Positions 19,757-30,600 of a stretch of 64,000 nucleotides of DNA are shown here, piece by piece. How positions within the stretch are numbered: position 1 is the stretch's first letter; every line of letters starts with the position of its first letter. The position numbers and the translations under genes were made by a program. A model generated the notes under the pieces. It did not search any database and was not told the DNA's origin. It was given only the letters and a program-made list of their open reading frames with translations. This stretch comes from Corynebacterium sp. MSK008 (lineage in GTDB: Bacteria; Actinomycetota; Actinomycetes; Mycobacteriales; Mycobacteriaceae). The DNA lies in the NCBI RefSeq assembly GCF_030232585.1, contig NZ_JASPJX010000005.1, positions 1-64,000 on the forward strand, read 5' to 3'.

Positions 19757-21145
19757 ATGAAATCGGGCAACGCGTGGCGGTTGGTGTGTGCGCTTCTGGC
19801 GCTGGTTGTCGGGGTGTTTTTGCCCATGAATCCGGCCGACACATGGGCGAACGCGGGGCGCGATGCTGAGGTTTCGGGCGCCCCGCAGGTCGGCCCCGAC
19901 AACTTGGGGGATGCGCGCCGCGCGGCCGGTGAGGCCGGGCAGCAGGCGAAGGTGCTCAAGGAGGGCGCCGGCCAGCTTGCTGCGGGCATCGGGGAGGCGC
20001 AGGGGCAAACTCAGCAGCTTATCGACGCCCTCGCCGCCGCCCAGTCCGGCTCCCAGCAACTCGCCGACGGCATGGTCGAGCTCCAGGCCGGCACCGGCCA
20101 GTTGGGTGCGGGCGCGACGCAGCTGGCGGATTCCATCGGCGAGGTGGTCGGCCAGGTGTCCGGGTTTGAGGCGGTGCGCGGCCAGGTGGTCAGCGCGATC
20201 GACCGTTCCCTGGAGGAACTTAAGGACGCGAAAGACCCGGAGGCGGTCAAGGCCCGCGAGTCGCTGAAGGACCTGCGGGCCCAGGCGGAGACCGCCCAGC
20301 TGCCGCCGGACGTGGTGGCGAAGATGAACCAGCTTCGCGACGGCTCCCGCGACCTTGCCAATCAACTCGCCGTGCCGGGCTACGGCTACCACGACGGTAT
20401 ATATACAGCCACCAACGGATCCGCCGAGCTGGCCGCGGGCTTGCGTGAGCTGCAGGCGCAGACCGGGCAGGCCACCGGCGGCATCGACGAGTTAGTCGCC
20501 GGTGTGGAAAAGATCAACCAGATGGCGGGCATGAACGCCGACAAGGTAGGCGCGGTGCGCGCAGCCCTGCCGGTGCCGGCGGCCACGCCGGGTGCTGCCG
20601 AGGCTGAGCCGGCCGGCTCCACGCTCGCCCCGGTGGCAGCGATGCTGCTCGCCGCGATGGCCGTGCTGGGCGGCACCGCGCTCGCGGCGGCGGCGTGGTT
20701 CGCATCCCGCGGGCGCTGGTGGATCCTGGGCGCCGGTTCCGTGGTTTTGGCCGCCGCGGGCACCATCTTGGCCGGGGTGATCGGATCCGGGTTTGGCGCG
20801 CAGGAATACGGGATTGCGTTTGCGGGTCTGCTGCTGGGCACACTCGCCAGCGCGGGCCTGGCTTCCGTGTTAAGTCGAGCGTTCGGCGCTGGGGCTGGTC
20901 TTGGCGTGTCAGGCGTGCTCGCCTTGGTACAAACCGGACTTGTCGGCTGGGTGTGGCGCACCGCGACCACCGCGCAAGTCGACTCGGTGTGGGTTGCGTT
21001 GTCGCAAGCAGCGCCGATGCACTGGGCGTCGACAGCGGTGTCCGCTGCGGGTAACAGCGGCGACTACCGCGGTATCGTCTCGGCGGTGCTGCTGTCCGCC
21101 CTGCTTGCGGTGGCGGGCCTGGTTGGGGCACGGGGTCGTCGTTAA
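19757..21145 (+). CDS. YhgE/Pip-like membrane protein with heptad repeats
   Basis: 462 residues. One N-terminal membrane segment (CALLALVVGVFLPMNPA), then an extracellular part with LxxG-type heptads (GAGQLAAGIGEAQGQ, QLADGMVELQAG, GELAAGLRELQAQ) that likely form an alpha-helical rod. Then come about five or six C-terminal helices (from about 300) of the ABC-2/YhgE type. Relatives include phage infection protein Pip and MmpL/ABC-2-associated transport proteins. The full YhgE is longer (about 700-900), so this is a short form. No Shine-Dalgarno is visible before the ATG chosen (MKSGNAWR); the open frame extends upstream without signal. Function is unknown. Confidence 0.78.
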   Translation: MKSGNAWRLVCALLALVVGVFLPMNPADTWANAGRDAEVSGAPQVGPDNLGDARRAAGEAGQQAKVLKEGAGQLAAGIGEAQGQTQQLIDALAAAQSGSQQLADGMVELQAGTGQLGAGATQLADSIGEVVGQVSGFEAVRGQVVSAIDRSLEELKDAKDPEAVKARESLKDLRAQAETAQLPPDVVAKMNQLRDGSRDLANQLAVPGYGYHDGIYTATNGSAELAAGLRELQAQTGQATGGIDELVAGVEKINQMAGMNADKVGAVRAALPVPAATPGAAEAEPAGSTLAPVAAMLLAAMAVLGGTALAAAAWFASRGRWWILGAGSVVLAAAGTILAGVIGSGFGAQEYGIAFAGLLLGTLASAGLASVLSRAFGAGAGLGVSGVLALVQTGLVGWVWRTATTAQVDSVWVALSQAAPMHWASTAVSAAGNSGDYRGIVSAVLLSALLAVAGLVGARGRR

Positions 21146-21250
21146 GCAAAAGCTTAGGTAGACAGCCGTTTCTATGATCCCTAAAATGTGATGTTATCTG
21201 TCACCTCTCCGTTGGGACGTGGTGACCCTTCACTTCAAAGAGGAGCATAA

Positions 21251-24200
21251 ATGGCTGAATCAACCCGCCGTTTCCGTAATTCAACCTCGCGCAGCATCGC
21301 GGCAACATCTGCGATTGCGCTCGCGCTCGGTGGCGTGAGCGTCATCGCCCCGGGCCCGCTGGCACCGTACGCCGCGGCCGCCACATTGTCCGGCGGAGTC
21401 CGCGACAAGTCCGGCGCGGTAGAGCAGGACGCCCAGAAGGCCTCCGACCTGCCGGCGGGGTCGTGTGTTGTTTCAGAGGCCAACACCGCTGATCACAGCC
21501 AGGCTGGTTTCAGCTGGAACACCCGGGAGCCGGGTACAGACAGCACCGACAAGACCCTGTGGGGCTTAAGCGTCTCTTTTGATAACTCGAAGGACCGCAC
21601 ATTTGCCGATTGGTCCTTCACCAATGGGGGGAACCTTGGCAAGGTCTTAGGTACCGACAATGTGCCTTCCATGGAGGCCGGCCAGACCTTCCTTGACGAG
21701 AGCGTCACGCACAAGGCTGACGAAAGCATCGAAATTACTGGTTCTCGCGACCAACGAAACCTAAATCTCTACGCAGATCTCACTGCTGAGGAGGTCAAGC
21801 AGTTCGCTTCGGCCACTGCCGAGAATCCCGTGCGCTACGCCTGGCAGGGCAATTACACGAAGGATCACACTTCGGGCTTGAGAGCCACGCAAGGTCCCAG
21901 CTCGACATTCCGCGCTGTTGTAAACCCGTGGCCGAGCGAGAACATTGAATGTAACCCGATCACGGTGTCGTGGGAGTCTTTCGAGAAGCACGTCATCGTC
22001 CCCGATGACGAGACCAAGGTCGGCACGATCAACGTTCCTCCCGTGGAGGGCGACGGTGGCGGCAAGGACGATTCCATGGCCCGCATGGTCGTAGAGGCCT
22101 ACGACGGCAACGGCAAGTTCATCGGCACCACCGACCCGGAAGCCTCCGGTGGTACGCAGAACCTGCGTATCGACGAAGATGGCAATATCTTCTTCACCTG
22201 GCCGGAGTACCGCGGTACTGACCTGGCGACCGACAAGAACGTGAACTTCTCCGTTCTGGCGAAGCCGCGTACCGTTAACCAGCTCCAGGCTGCTGTTGAG
22301 CACAACAACGGCGGCGAAGGCAAGGCCTTCGACAGCTCCAACTCGCTGGATCGCTACAGCAAGGCGAACGTCATCGACTCCAAGGCGTTCTCGCTGGATG
22401 ACACCGAGTACCACGACCCGAAGTACGACAAGACGGACGCTTCGATCATCTCCGGCGTGGATAGCGAGACTGGGAAGGCTTTCCCCAAGATAGAAGGTGA
22501 GAATCCTCCGCAGCAGACGGTCACCTTCACCCAAATCCCTGACCTGATCAAGGACTTGGCGAAGAAGAAGGATCAGCAGGGGTTCGAAGCCAAGGTCGCC
22601 CTGGATGAGAAGTACGTCTACGAGGGCTGGACCGTGGAGATGGACGAGGACTACAACGTCACCGTCACAGCTCCGGAGGAGCCACGCCCGGGCACCTTCG
22701 CGCGCCCTGTCGTAACAGTGGAGTACTCCAACGGTTCCACGGACAAGCTGGAACTCCTCGTGGTTGTCGATCCGAACAACACTCAGGTCACCGACCTGGT
22801 GCGTCCGGGCCTGACGAAGGGCACCATCGGTGACGATCTCACTGCCCAGGTGGGCACCAAGTCCATCATGAAGGGCCACAAGCCGGTCCACCCGGCTAAG
22901 TTCGAGATCGATGAGTCCACCGTGCCTGAAGGTTGGACCGTGACGGTCGATGAGACCGGCAAGGTCACCGCGAAGGCGGACGACACCGTGGCGCCGGGCA
23001 CCATCATCACCCCGACGGTGAAGGCGACCTACCCGGATGACACCACCGATGAGATCGAGACCCAGTTCCAGGCGATCGTCGACATCAAGATCCCCGACTA
23101 CGACACGGTGACCAATAAGCCGAACGCGAAGGTCACTCTCAAGCCCGAGGTTCCGGAGCGCGGCCTGAGCGGCAACACGACCGACGAAGCGCCGAAGCGC
23201 TACACCTTCGCGGACGGCAAGACGGAGTACACCCACACTGACGACAGCGGTACGTGGACGGTCAAGATCGACGAGAACACGGGTGCGATCACCACGACCA
23301 TCCCGAAGACCGCACCTGAGGGCTACGTCTTGGATGTGCCAGTGCTCGCCTACTACGAGAATGCTGACGAGCCGCAGGAAGTAAAGGGCACCGTCGTCGT
23401 GCTGAAGGGCGACGTCGCTCCGGTGTACGACGTGCAGGTCACCGGCCCGAACAAGGCTGTGAACCACCCGGTGACGGGCGCGCCGGAAGGATCGACTTAC
23501 TCCCTCAACTTGGAACCCAACGAAGAGGGCAAGTTTATTACCGAGGATGGTTGGGAGTACACCATCGATCCGGACACCGGTGTTGTCTCGGCAACCCCGC
23601 CGAAAACTGCTAAGCCGGGTGACAAGAAGACCATCACCGTGACGGTCCAGACCCCGGACGGCTCCCGCCCAGAGGTCCCCGTCACCACCGTGGTCAAGCT
23701 GACCAACAGCTGGGAGTCTGAGCCGGTGATCCCGTCGCAGACGGTGTACCCGGGTGGTACGGCGACGTCGCCGATTGGCGTCGAGAAGCCGGAGGGTATC
23801 AACCTTGCTGCCGACAAGCCGTTCGCTATCGACCCGGAGGGGCTCGAGGCCACCGGCGAGAACAACGAGTTCGGCAACCCGACTTACAAGGTGAGCACGG
23901 CGAATGGCGACTGGATCGTTGGACTGGATGACAAGGGCAACGTCATCTCCACCGCACCGGAGACCGCCAAGCCGGGCGACAAGATCGACGTTCCGGTCAT
24001 CGTGACCTACGAGGACGGCTCGAAGGACAACACCACCGCAACCGTGAACGTCATCGACGTTCCGGAGCGCGAGATTCCGTTCAAGGTCGAGTATAAGTAC
24101 GATGACACCATCCCTGCCGGCACCTACGAGGTTAAAACCAAGGGTGTGCCAGGCAAAGAGCAGATGAAGAAGGACGGTACTTGGGAACAGACCGAGGCGC

Positions 24201-27200
24201 CGAAGAACGAGGTCGTTGGCATCGGCACCAAGCCTGCCGAGAGTGCCAAGGACGTCACCTGGAAGTTCCCGATTCCGTACCCGACTGAGGTTCGCGAGAA
24301 CCCGGAGCTCAAGCCTGGCGAGATGAAGACCGTCCAGGAAGGTGAAAACGGCGAGAAGACCTACACCGCTAAGTTCACCTCCAAGGGCGCTGAGGCACAG
24401 GTTGCTGAGGAAGAGACCACCAAGGACGCCAAGCCGCGCATCATCGAGGTTGGCCCGGGCATCCCGGATCAGGAACTGACCAGCAAGAAGACTCAAGAGG
24501 TCCCGTTCGAGATCGAGTACGTTTACGACAACACCCTCGAGTCCGGCAAGCAAGTTGTCGACGAAGAGGGCGTCCCGGGTGAGCAGACGATTACCTCGAG
24601 CCAGAAGATCAAGGACGGCAAGCCGGACGGTGAGCCGGCAATCAACATCGAGCAGACGAGGGCCCCGAAGAAGGCCAAGATCCGCATCGGTACCAAGACC
24701 ACCGGTGAGACCACAAAGACCGTCGAGTCTGAGGTTCCGTTCGGTGTGAAGGTCGAGTTTGACCCGAACCTGCCTGCTGGCGAGTCCAAGGTGACGACGC
24801 CGGGCAAGCCGGGTAAGAAGACCACCACGGTGACCCAGAAGGTGACCAACTCCCAACCGGATGGCGAGGCCACCGTTGAAGAGAAAATCACCGAAGATCC
24901 GGTGGATCAGGTGATCAAGGTCGGCACCAAACCGTCCGAGACCTCCGAGAAGGTCGAGTGGAAGGCGCCGGTTCCGTTTGAGGTTGAGACCCGTCCGAAC
25001 CCTGAGTTGAAGCCGGGCGAGGTGAAGGTTGTCCAGAAGGGCGAACCGGGTGAGAAGACCTACACGGCCAACTTCGCCTCCAAGGGCGACGACTCTTCGG
25101 TGACCCCCGAAGAGAAGCAGACCAAGGACCCAGTCAAGGAGATCATCGAATACGGCCCGATCATCGCCGACCAGACGCTGACCTCCACCAAGACCCGCGA
25201 GCTCGCCTTCGAGACCGAGATCGTCTTCGACGACACGCTGCCGGCAGGCGAGCAGGTTGTCGACCAGCAGGGCGAAAAGGGCGAAGAGCTGATCACCTCG
25301 ACGCAGGAGATTAAGGACGGCAAGCCTTCCGGCGAGCCGACCATCTCCACCGAGGAGACCAAGGCTCCGAAGAAGGCCATCATCCGCGTTGGCACGAAGC
25401 AGGTGGAGCCGGAAGAGCCAGCCCCGGCGCCGTCGCCAAGCGTTGAGCCCCTGACCGTCGAGCTGCCGTACCCGGTGGAGTACACCTTCGACCCGAACCT
25501 GCCCGCAGGCGAAGAGGTCGTTGACCAGGAGGGCACTCCGGGCGCTAAGACGCTTCGCCCGAAGCTGGAAATGGTGGACGGCAAGCCGGTGTGGACGATC
25601 GAAGAGGTTGAAACCCAAAAGCCGGTCCAGCGCGTTGTTCGCGTAGGCACCAAGCAGGCGGAAACCAACCCGTTCACCTGGACTTCCGAGGTTCCGTTCA
25701 ACACCATCGTTCGCCCCAGCAACGACCCCAATCTCGCACCTGGTGAGACGAAGGTCATCCAGCTTGGCGAGAACGGCTCCACGAAGTACTCCGCCAACCC
25801 GGAAACTGGCGAGGTGACCAAGCTCGAGGACAAGAAGCCGGTCGAGCGCATCGTTGAGTACCGCCCGGATGTCAACGACGATGCGCTGGTGACCCGACTG
25901 ACCCGCCCGGTTCCGTTCGAGACCGAGGTGGTCTACGACCCGAACTTGCCGGAGGGCGCGCAGCGGATCGAGCAGGGCGAGTTCGGCGAAGAGGTCGAGA
26001 CTACGACCCAGCAGATCAAGGACGGCAAGCCGTTCGGCGATCCGGCCAAGAACACCGAGCGGACCCGTGAGCCGAAGAACGCCGTGATCCGCATCGGCAC
26101 CAAGAAGACGCCGGAGAACGCCTCCGTGACCGAGCTGGAGGTCCCGCCGACAACGCAGCTGATCTTCGACCCGTCGCTCGAGCCGGGCGAGCAGGTTGTT
26201 GTCCGCGAGGGCACGCCGGGCACCGTCCGCGTGACCACCGTCGATGGTGAGACCACCGTGGAAAACACCCTGGACGCCATCCCGCGCCTCGTCCGCGTCG
26301 GCGCGAAGCAGCCGGACCAGCTGAACTGGCTCGAGCCGCTGCCATTCAAGGTGATTGCGACGGAGAACCCGGACCTGCCAGCTGGCGAGCACAAGGTGAT
26401 CCAGGAAGGTAAGCCGGGTCTGGTGCAGCACGTGGGCGACACCGCCACCACTGTCACCGAGCCGCAGGACTACATCCTGGAGATTGGCACCGCGAAGGAT
26501 CTCCAGGAAAAGCGCGAGGTCATCACCGAGCCGATCCCGTTCGAGACCATCTTCGTCGAGGATGACACCCTGGCCGCTGGCGTGGTCAAGGTGGACACCC
26601 ACGGCGAGAATGGTGCGAAGCGCACCACCAAGGTCTGGGAGATGAAGGACGGCCAGGAACTCGGCGACCCGACGGTGACCGACGAGACGCTGCGCGAGCC
26701 GCAGAACCTGATCATCCGAGTGGGCACTGGCAAGCCGGCCGAGGAAAAACCGGAGGATCCGAAGCCGGAGCAGCCGAAGCCGGAGACCCCACCGGAGGAC
26801 CAGCAGGGCTCCTCCGCGGAGCGCTGCGTCGCCAACGCGTTCGCCGCGAACAGCCCGCTGCTGTGGCTGCTGCCGATCGGCCTGCTCGGCGCAATCGGCT
26901 ACGGCGTCAACGAGATGTACGGCCCGCAGATCAACCAGGCATCCGGCGCGCTGAACGCCCGCTGGGAGGCATTCGTCCGCGAGAACACCCCGGACTTCGG
27001 CCGCGGCCGCCGCGGCACTGAGAAGCCGGAGTGGGTCCGCCAGGCGGAGGCTCAGGCAAACGCGCTGAACCAGCAGTTCAACCAGCGCTTCGCCGGCTAC
27101 GGCGAGCAGCTGCGCCCGGTGGGCATCGCCCTCGGCGCCCTTGCTGCCGTCGCACTGACGGGCACGCTGATCGCCCAGGCTTGTAGCGAGGAGGGCTTCG

Positions 27201-27337
27201 ACAACGGCATGACCGTGCTCGGCTCCACCGAGCGCAAGCTGGACTTCGGTGCGTCGTCAGAGAAGGCGGACGGCGCGCAGGCTGGTTCATCCTCGGAGAC
27301 CGGTTCTTCCCGTAAGGACGGTTCCTCTGCGAAGTAG
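21251..27337 (+). CDS. Giant secreted surface protein: Rib-like domains plus about twelve G5 domains
   Basis: 2028 residues. Signal peptide at 1-45 (ending YAAAA). Residues about 50-410 form a unique N-terminal region. About 417-937 contain several Rib/YPDG-like modules (ATYPDDTTDEIETQ, VTYEDGSKDN). About 938-1827 contain some twelve tandem G5-type modules, each with VPF-(x)-DPNLPAGE-(x)-GTPGxKT and closing in a VGTK-type strand. There is no LPxTG; instead two hydrophobic segments (about 1870-1890 and 1955-1978) flank a charged ~65-residue stretch, then a Ser/Lys tail. G5 modules often bind GlcNAc polymers or mediate zinc-dependent intercellular adhesion, so an adhesive stalk is likely. GAGGAG precedes the ATG. 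Confidence 0.9.
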   Translation: MAESTRRFRNSTSRSIAATSAIALALGGVSVIAPGPLAPYAAAATLSGGVRDKSGAVEQDAQKASDLPAGSCVVSEANTADHSQAGFSWNTREPGTDSTDKTLWGLSVSFDNSKDRTFADWSFTNGGNLGKVLGTDNVPSMEAGQTFLDESVTHKADESIEITGSRDQRNLNLYADLTAEEVKQFASATAENPVRYAWQGNYTKDHTSGLRATQGPSSTFRAVVNPWPSENIECNPITVSWESFEKHVIVPDDETKVGTINVPPVEGDGGGKDDSMARMVVEAYDGNGKFIGTTDPEASGGTQNLRIDEDGNIFFTWPEYRGTDLATDKNVNFSVLAKPRTVNQLQAAVEHNNGGEGKAFDSSNSLDRYSKANVIDSKAFSLDDTEYHDPKYDKTDASIISGVDSETGKAFPKIEGENPPQQTVTFTQIPDLIKDLAKKKDQQGFEAKVALDEKYVYEGWTVEMDEDYNVTVTAPEEPRPGTFARPVVTVEYSNGSTDKLELLVVVDPNNTQVTDLVRPGLTKGTIGDDLTAQVGTKSIMKGHKPVHPAKFEIDESTVPEGWTVTVDETGKVTAKADDTVAPGTIITPTVKATYPDDTTDEIETQFQAIVDIKIPDYDTVTNKPNAKVTLKPEVPERGLSGNTTDEAPKRYTFADGKTEYTHTDDSGTWTVKIDENTGAITTTIPKTAPEGYVLDVPVLAYYENADEPQEVKGTVVVLKGDVAPVYDVQVTGPNKAVNHPVTGAPEGSTYSLNLEPNEEGKFITEDGWEYTIDPDTGVVSATPPKTAKPGDKKTITVTVQTPDGSRPEVPVTTVVKLTNSWESEPVIPSQTVYPGGTATSPIGVEKPEGINLAADKPFAIDPEGLEATGENNEFGNPTYKVSTANGDWIVGLDDKGNVISTAPETAKPGDKIDVPVIVTYEDGSKDNTTATVNVIDVPEREIPFKVEYKYDDTIPAGTYEVKTKGVPGKEQMKKDGTWEQTEAPKNEVVGIGTKPAESAKDVTWKFPIPYPTEVRENPELKPGEMKTVQEGENGEKTYTAKFTSKGAEAQVAEEETTKDAKPRIIEVGPGIPDQELTSKKTQEVPFEIEYVYDNTLESGKQVVDEEGVPGEQTITSSQKIKDGKPDGEPAINIEQTRAPKKAKIRIGTKTTGETTKTVESEVPFGVKVEFDPNLPAGESKVTTPGKPGKKTTTVTQKVTNSQPDGEATVEEKITEDPVDQVIKVGTKPSETSEKVEWKAPVPFEVETRPNPELKPGEVKVVQKGEPGEKTYTANFASKGDDSSVTPEEKQTKDPVKEIIEYGPIIADQTLTSTKTRELAFETEIVFDDTLPAGEQVVDQQGEKGEELITSTQEIKDGKPSGEPTISTEETKAPKKAIIRVGTKQVEPEEPAPAPSPSVEPLTVELPYPVEYTFDPNLPAGEEVVDQEGTPGAKTLRPKLEMVDGKPVWTIEEVETQKPVQRVVRVGTKQAETNPFTWTSEVPFNTIVRPSNDPNLAPGETKVIQLGENGSTKYSANPETGEVTKLEDKKPVERIVEYRPDVNDDALVTRLTRPVPFETEVVYDPNLPEGAQRIEQGEFGEEVETTTQQIKDGKPFGDPAKNTERTREPKNAVIRIGTKKTPENASVTELEVPPTTQLIFDPSLEPGEQVVVREGTPGTVRVTTVDGETTVENTLDAIPRLVRVGAKQPDQLNWLEPLPFKVIATENPDLPAGEHKVIQEGKPGLVQHVGDTATTVTEPQDYILEIGTAKDLQEKREVITEPIPFETIFVEDDTLAAGVVKVDTHGENGAKRTTKVWEMKDGQELGDPTVTDETLREPQNLIIRVGTGKPAEEKPEDPKPEQPKPETPPEDQQGSSAERCVANAFAANSPLLWLLPIGLLGAIGYGVNEMYGPQINQASGALNARWEAFVRENTPDFGRGRRGTEKPEWVRQAEAQANALNQQFNQRFAGYGEQLRPVGIALGALAAVALTGTLIAQACSEEGFDNGMTVLGSTERKLDFGASSEKADGAQAGSSSETGSSRKDGSSAK

Positions 27338-27359
27338 CAACCCGCGCCACTTCTAAGGC

Positions 27360-27389
27360 GGCCCCCGGAGCGATCCGGGGGCCGTTTTT
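27360..27389 (+). terminator. Terminator of the surface protein gene
   Basis: GGCCCCCGGA (27360-27369), loop GCGA, TCCGGGGGCC (27374-27383), then GTTTTTC: a 10-bp GC stem with a T-run, 22 nt after the stop codon. Confidence 0.92.
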
Positions 27390-27517
27390 CGCGTTTGAAG
27401 TCTCATCGCGGGGGAGTAGCCAGACCTTGAGACGCGCATAAAACACGGCTAATTGAACACCGATTTCACTTACCTGCAACACATATAGGGCCCGAGAGCT
27501 GCGCCGATGCGGGCGTA

Positions 27518-27535
27518 ACCTGAAATTCACCTGAA
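27518..27535 (+). promoter_or_regulatory. Pho-box-like direct repeat before the double phosphatase
   Basis: ACCTGAA-ATTC-ACCTGAA is a perfect 7-bp direct repeat with an 11-nt period, the spacing used by OmpR/PhoB-type regulators and by the C. glutamicum phosphate regulator PhoR. It ends 27 nt before a TAGCTT -10 candidate (27563-27568), itself 44 nt before the phosphatase ATG. Phosphate-starvation control is inferred. Confidence 0.55.
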
Positions 27536-27612
27536 TGTAGCCTCCTGTACGCAACCTGGGAGTAGCTTGCGCCGTGGTTACAAAACCGTCCCTCTTACCT
27601 CAAGGAAGTCTT

Positions 27613-30600
27613 ATGCGTTTCTCCTCCAAGGCAGTGGCAGCTGTCGTCAGCGTCTCCGCGCTGGCGATGGCGAACCTGCCGGTTTCCCTCGCTCAGTCCG
27701 CGGAGCAGGCGTTCAACGGCAAGGACACCTGCATCACCATTGATTCCGAAGGCAACGCCGTCGCGCCTCAGCCGGGCGACTGCACCCAGTTTGGCAAGGG
27801 CGGCCAGGGCAATTCCGACGCCCAGGCCCGCAACGTCATTTTCATCCTGGGCGACGGCATGGGCCACCAGGAGATCACCGCGGCGCGCAACTACCTCAAG
27901 GGCGCGAACGGCCGCTTCGAGGGCCTCGACGAGCTCACCGCGTCCGGCGCGTACACCACCTTCGCCGTGGGCAAGGACGGCAAACGCCAGTACGTGACCG
28001 ACTCCGCCGCGTCCGCGACCGGCTGGTCCACGGGCGGAAAGACCTACAACGGCGCGCTGTCCGTGGACATCACCGGCAAGCCGCACGAGAACCTGCTGGA
28101 GATGGCGAAGAACGCCGGTATGCGCACCGGTAACGTCTCCACCGCGGAGATCCAGGATGCGACCCCGGGCGCGATGCACTCGCACATTTCCAAGCGCGGC
28201 TACTACGCACCGTCCGGCGACGCGAAGCCGGTCAAGGGAGCTGAAGCTCGTGAAAACGGCGGTCTTGGCTCCATCTCCGAACAGATCATCGATACCCGCG
28301 CCGACGTCACCCTGGGCGGCGGCCGCAAGTACTTCGACGCGGAGGTTCAGCAGGGTGGCGAGAACCGCAACCCGTTCCTGACCGACAAGAACGATGGCGG
28401 CGCCGACTGGGAGGCCGGCAAGTCCGTCCGCGAGAACGCGATTGCCAAGGGCTACCAGATTGTCGACGACAAGCAGGGCCTCGAGGGCATCACCGTCGCG
28501 AACCAGGACCAGCCGGTGCTCGGCCTGTTCCACGACAAAAACATGACCCGCAAGTTCGAGCAGACCGTGCCGGTGAAGTCCGATGGCACCACCGAGCCCG
28601 AGGTCTGCAAGGAAGCTGATCGCGGCAACGAGCCGTCCGCAGCTGAAATGACCAAGAAAGCCATCGAGCTTCTCGACGACCCGTCGGCGGACAAGGGCTT
28701 CTTCCTGCAGGTGGAATCCGCGTCCATCGACAAGGCGGACCACGCGGCCGACGCCTGCGGAATGATCGGCGAGACCGACCAGATCGACGAAGTGATCAAG
28801 GAGGCCCTGGACTTTGCCAAGAAGGACAAGGACACCCTGATCGTGGTCACCTCCGACCACGCACACACCGCCGAGATCATTCCGGACGGCCGCCCGTCCG
28901 TCTCCGCTGTGACCCGCCTGCAGTCCCCGAAGGACGGCGGCGCGGTCATGTCCGTCGGCTTCGGCACCATCCCGTGGCTGGATGAAGAAGGCAACCCGGT
29001 CTTTGACAAGAAGGCCAACGGCGAGCCGTTCGACACCCCGAACTTCTCCATGATGCACACCGGCTCCCAGGTACGCATCGCAGGCTACGGCCCGGGCTCC
29101 GAGAACGTCAACGGCCAGATCGACCAGACCGACGCGTTCTACGTCATGGCCAACGCGCTCGGCCTCAACGGCGGCACCGACGGCGGCCAGAAGCCGTGGA
29201 AGATCAATAAGGACAACAAGGTCGTTTCCCTGGCCAACCGTTCGAAGGCCAAGCCGGGCGACCAGCTGTGCTACCTCGTCGCCGCCGGCGAGGCTCCGAA
29301 GGTGGGCGACTGCGCCCAGTTTGGCACCGAGGGCCAGGGCATCGACAACGCCAAGGCGAAGAACGTCGTGGTCCTGATCGGCGACGGCACCGGCGACTCC
29401 GAGATCACCGCAGCCCGCAACTACCTGAAGGGTTCCGCCGGCCGCTTCGAGGGCCTGGACAACCTGGACTACACCGGGTACCTGACCACTTTCTCCCTGG
29501 ATAAGGAGTCCGGTCTGCCCAACTACGTGGCAGACTCCGCCGCCACCGGCACCGCGTGGAACTCCGGCGTGAAGACGTACAACGGCGCCATCGGTGTGGA
29601 CAACGCCGGTAAGCCGGTCGCCACCATGGGTGAGCTGGCCAAGGCTCGCGGGATGAAGATCGGCAACGTCTCCACCGCCGAGATCCAGGACGCGACCCCG
29701 GCTGCCTTCGCCGCGCACGCGCTCGACCGCTCCTACTACGCACCGTCCGGCGACAAGAAGGTGGCCAAGGGCGAGCAGCTGCGTGAAAACGGCGGCTTGG
29801 GCTCCATCTCGGAGCAGATCGTGGACCTGCGCGCGGACGTCACCCTCGGCGGCGGCCGCAAGTACTTCGACACCGAGGTCGTGCAGGGCGGCAAGTGGAA
29901 CGCCAGCGGCAACACCTGGACCGCCGGCAAGTCGGTGTTGGACAACGCGAAGGACAACGGCTACCAGGTGGTGACCAACGCGTCCGAGCTCGAGGCCATC
30001 GCCGAGGCGAACTCTGACAAGCCGGTGCTGGGCCTGTTCTCCGAGGGCAACATGCCGCGCGTGCTCAACCAGTCCATCCCGACGACTGACGGCGGCGACC
30101 TGCAGCCGGCGACCTGTGTGGCCAACCCGGAGTTCACCGAGGAGACCCCGCGCCTGGGCGCGATGACCTCCAAGGCGCTCGAGCTGCTGCGCAACGACAA
30201 TGGCTTCCTGCTCCAGGTCGAGTCCGCGTCCCCGGACAAGGCCGACCACCAGGCGGACGCCTGCGGCCTGATCGGTGAGGTCGGCCAGCTGGACGAGGCC
30301 GTCCAGGCCGTGCAGAAGTGGGTCGAGGAGACCGGCGAGGAGACCCTCATCGTCGCCACCGCCGACCACGCCCACACCGCGCAGATCACCTACGACAACG
30401 CCAACACCGCCGGCCGCGTGACCCAGCTGACCACGGTGGATGGCTCCACCATGGCGGTCAACTTCGCCACCTCCAAGACAAACGAGGACGAGGACGCCCT
30501 TGGCGGCCAGCAGCACACCGGCGCGCAGCTGCGCGTCGCGGCATCCGGCCCGGGTGCGGCGAACGTGACCGGCCAGATCGACCAGACTGACCTGTTCTTC

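Noticed and set aside
21185-21204. GlxR site in GTGATGTTATCTGTCAC before the surface protein
   Set aside because: The half-site spacing is 9 rather than 6 bases, so it does not fit the consensus.
21761-26602. A 1613-codon open frame antisense to the surface protein gene
   Set aside because: The opposite frame is a repetitive, G5-rich coding sequence with signal peptide, RBS and terminator. The antisense product is low-complexity Leu/Arg/Val/Asp without domains, an effect of GC-rich codon bias.
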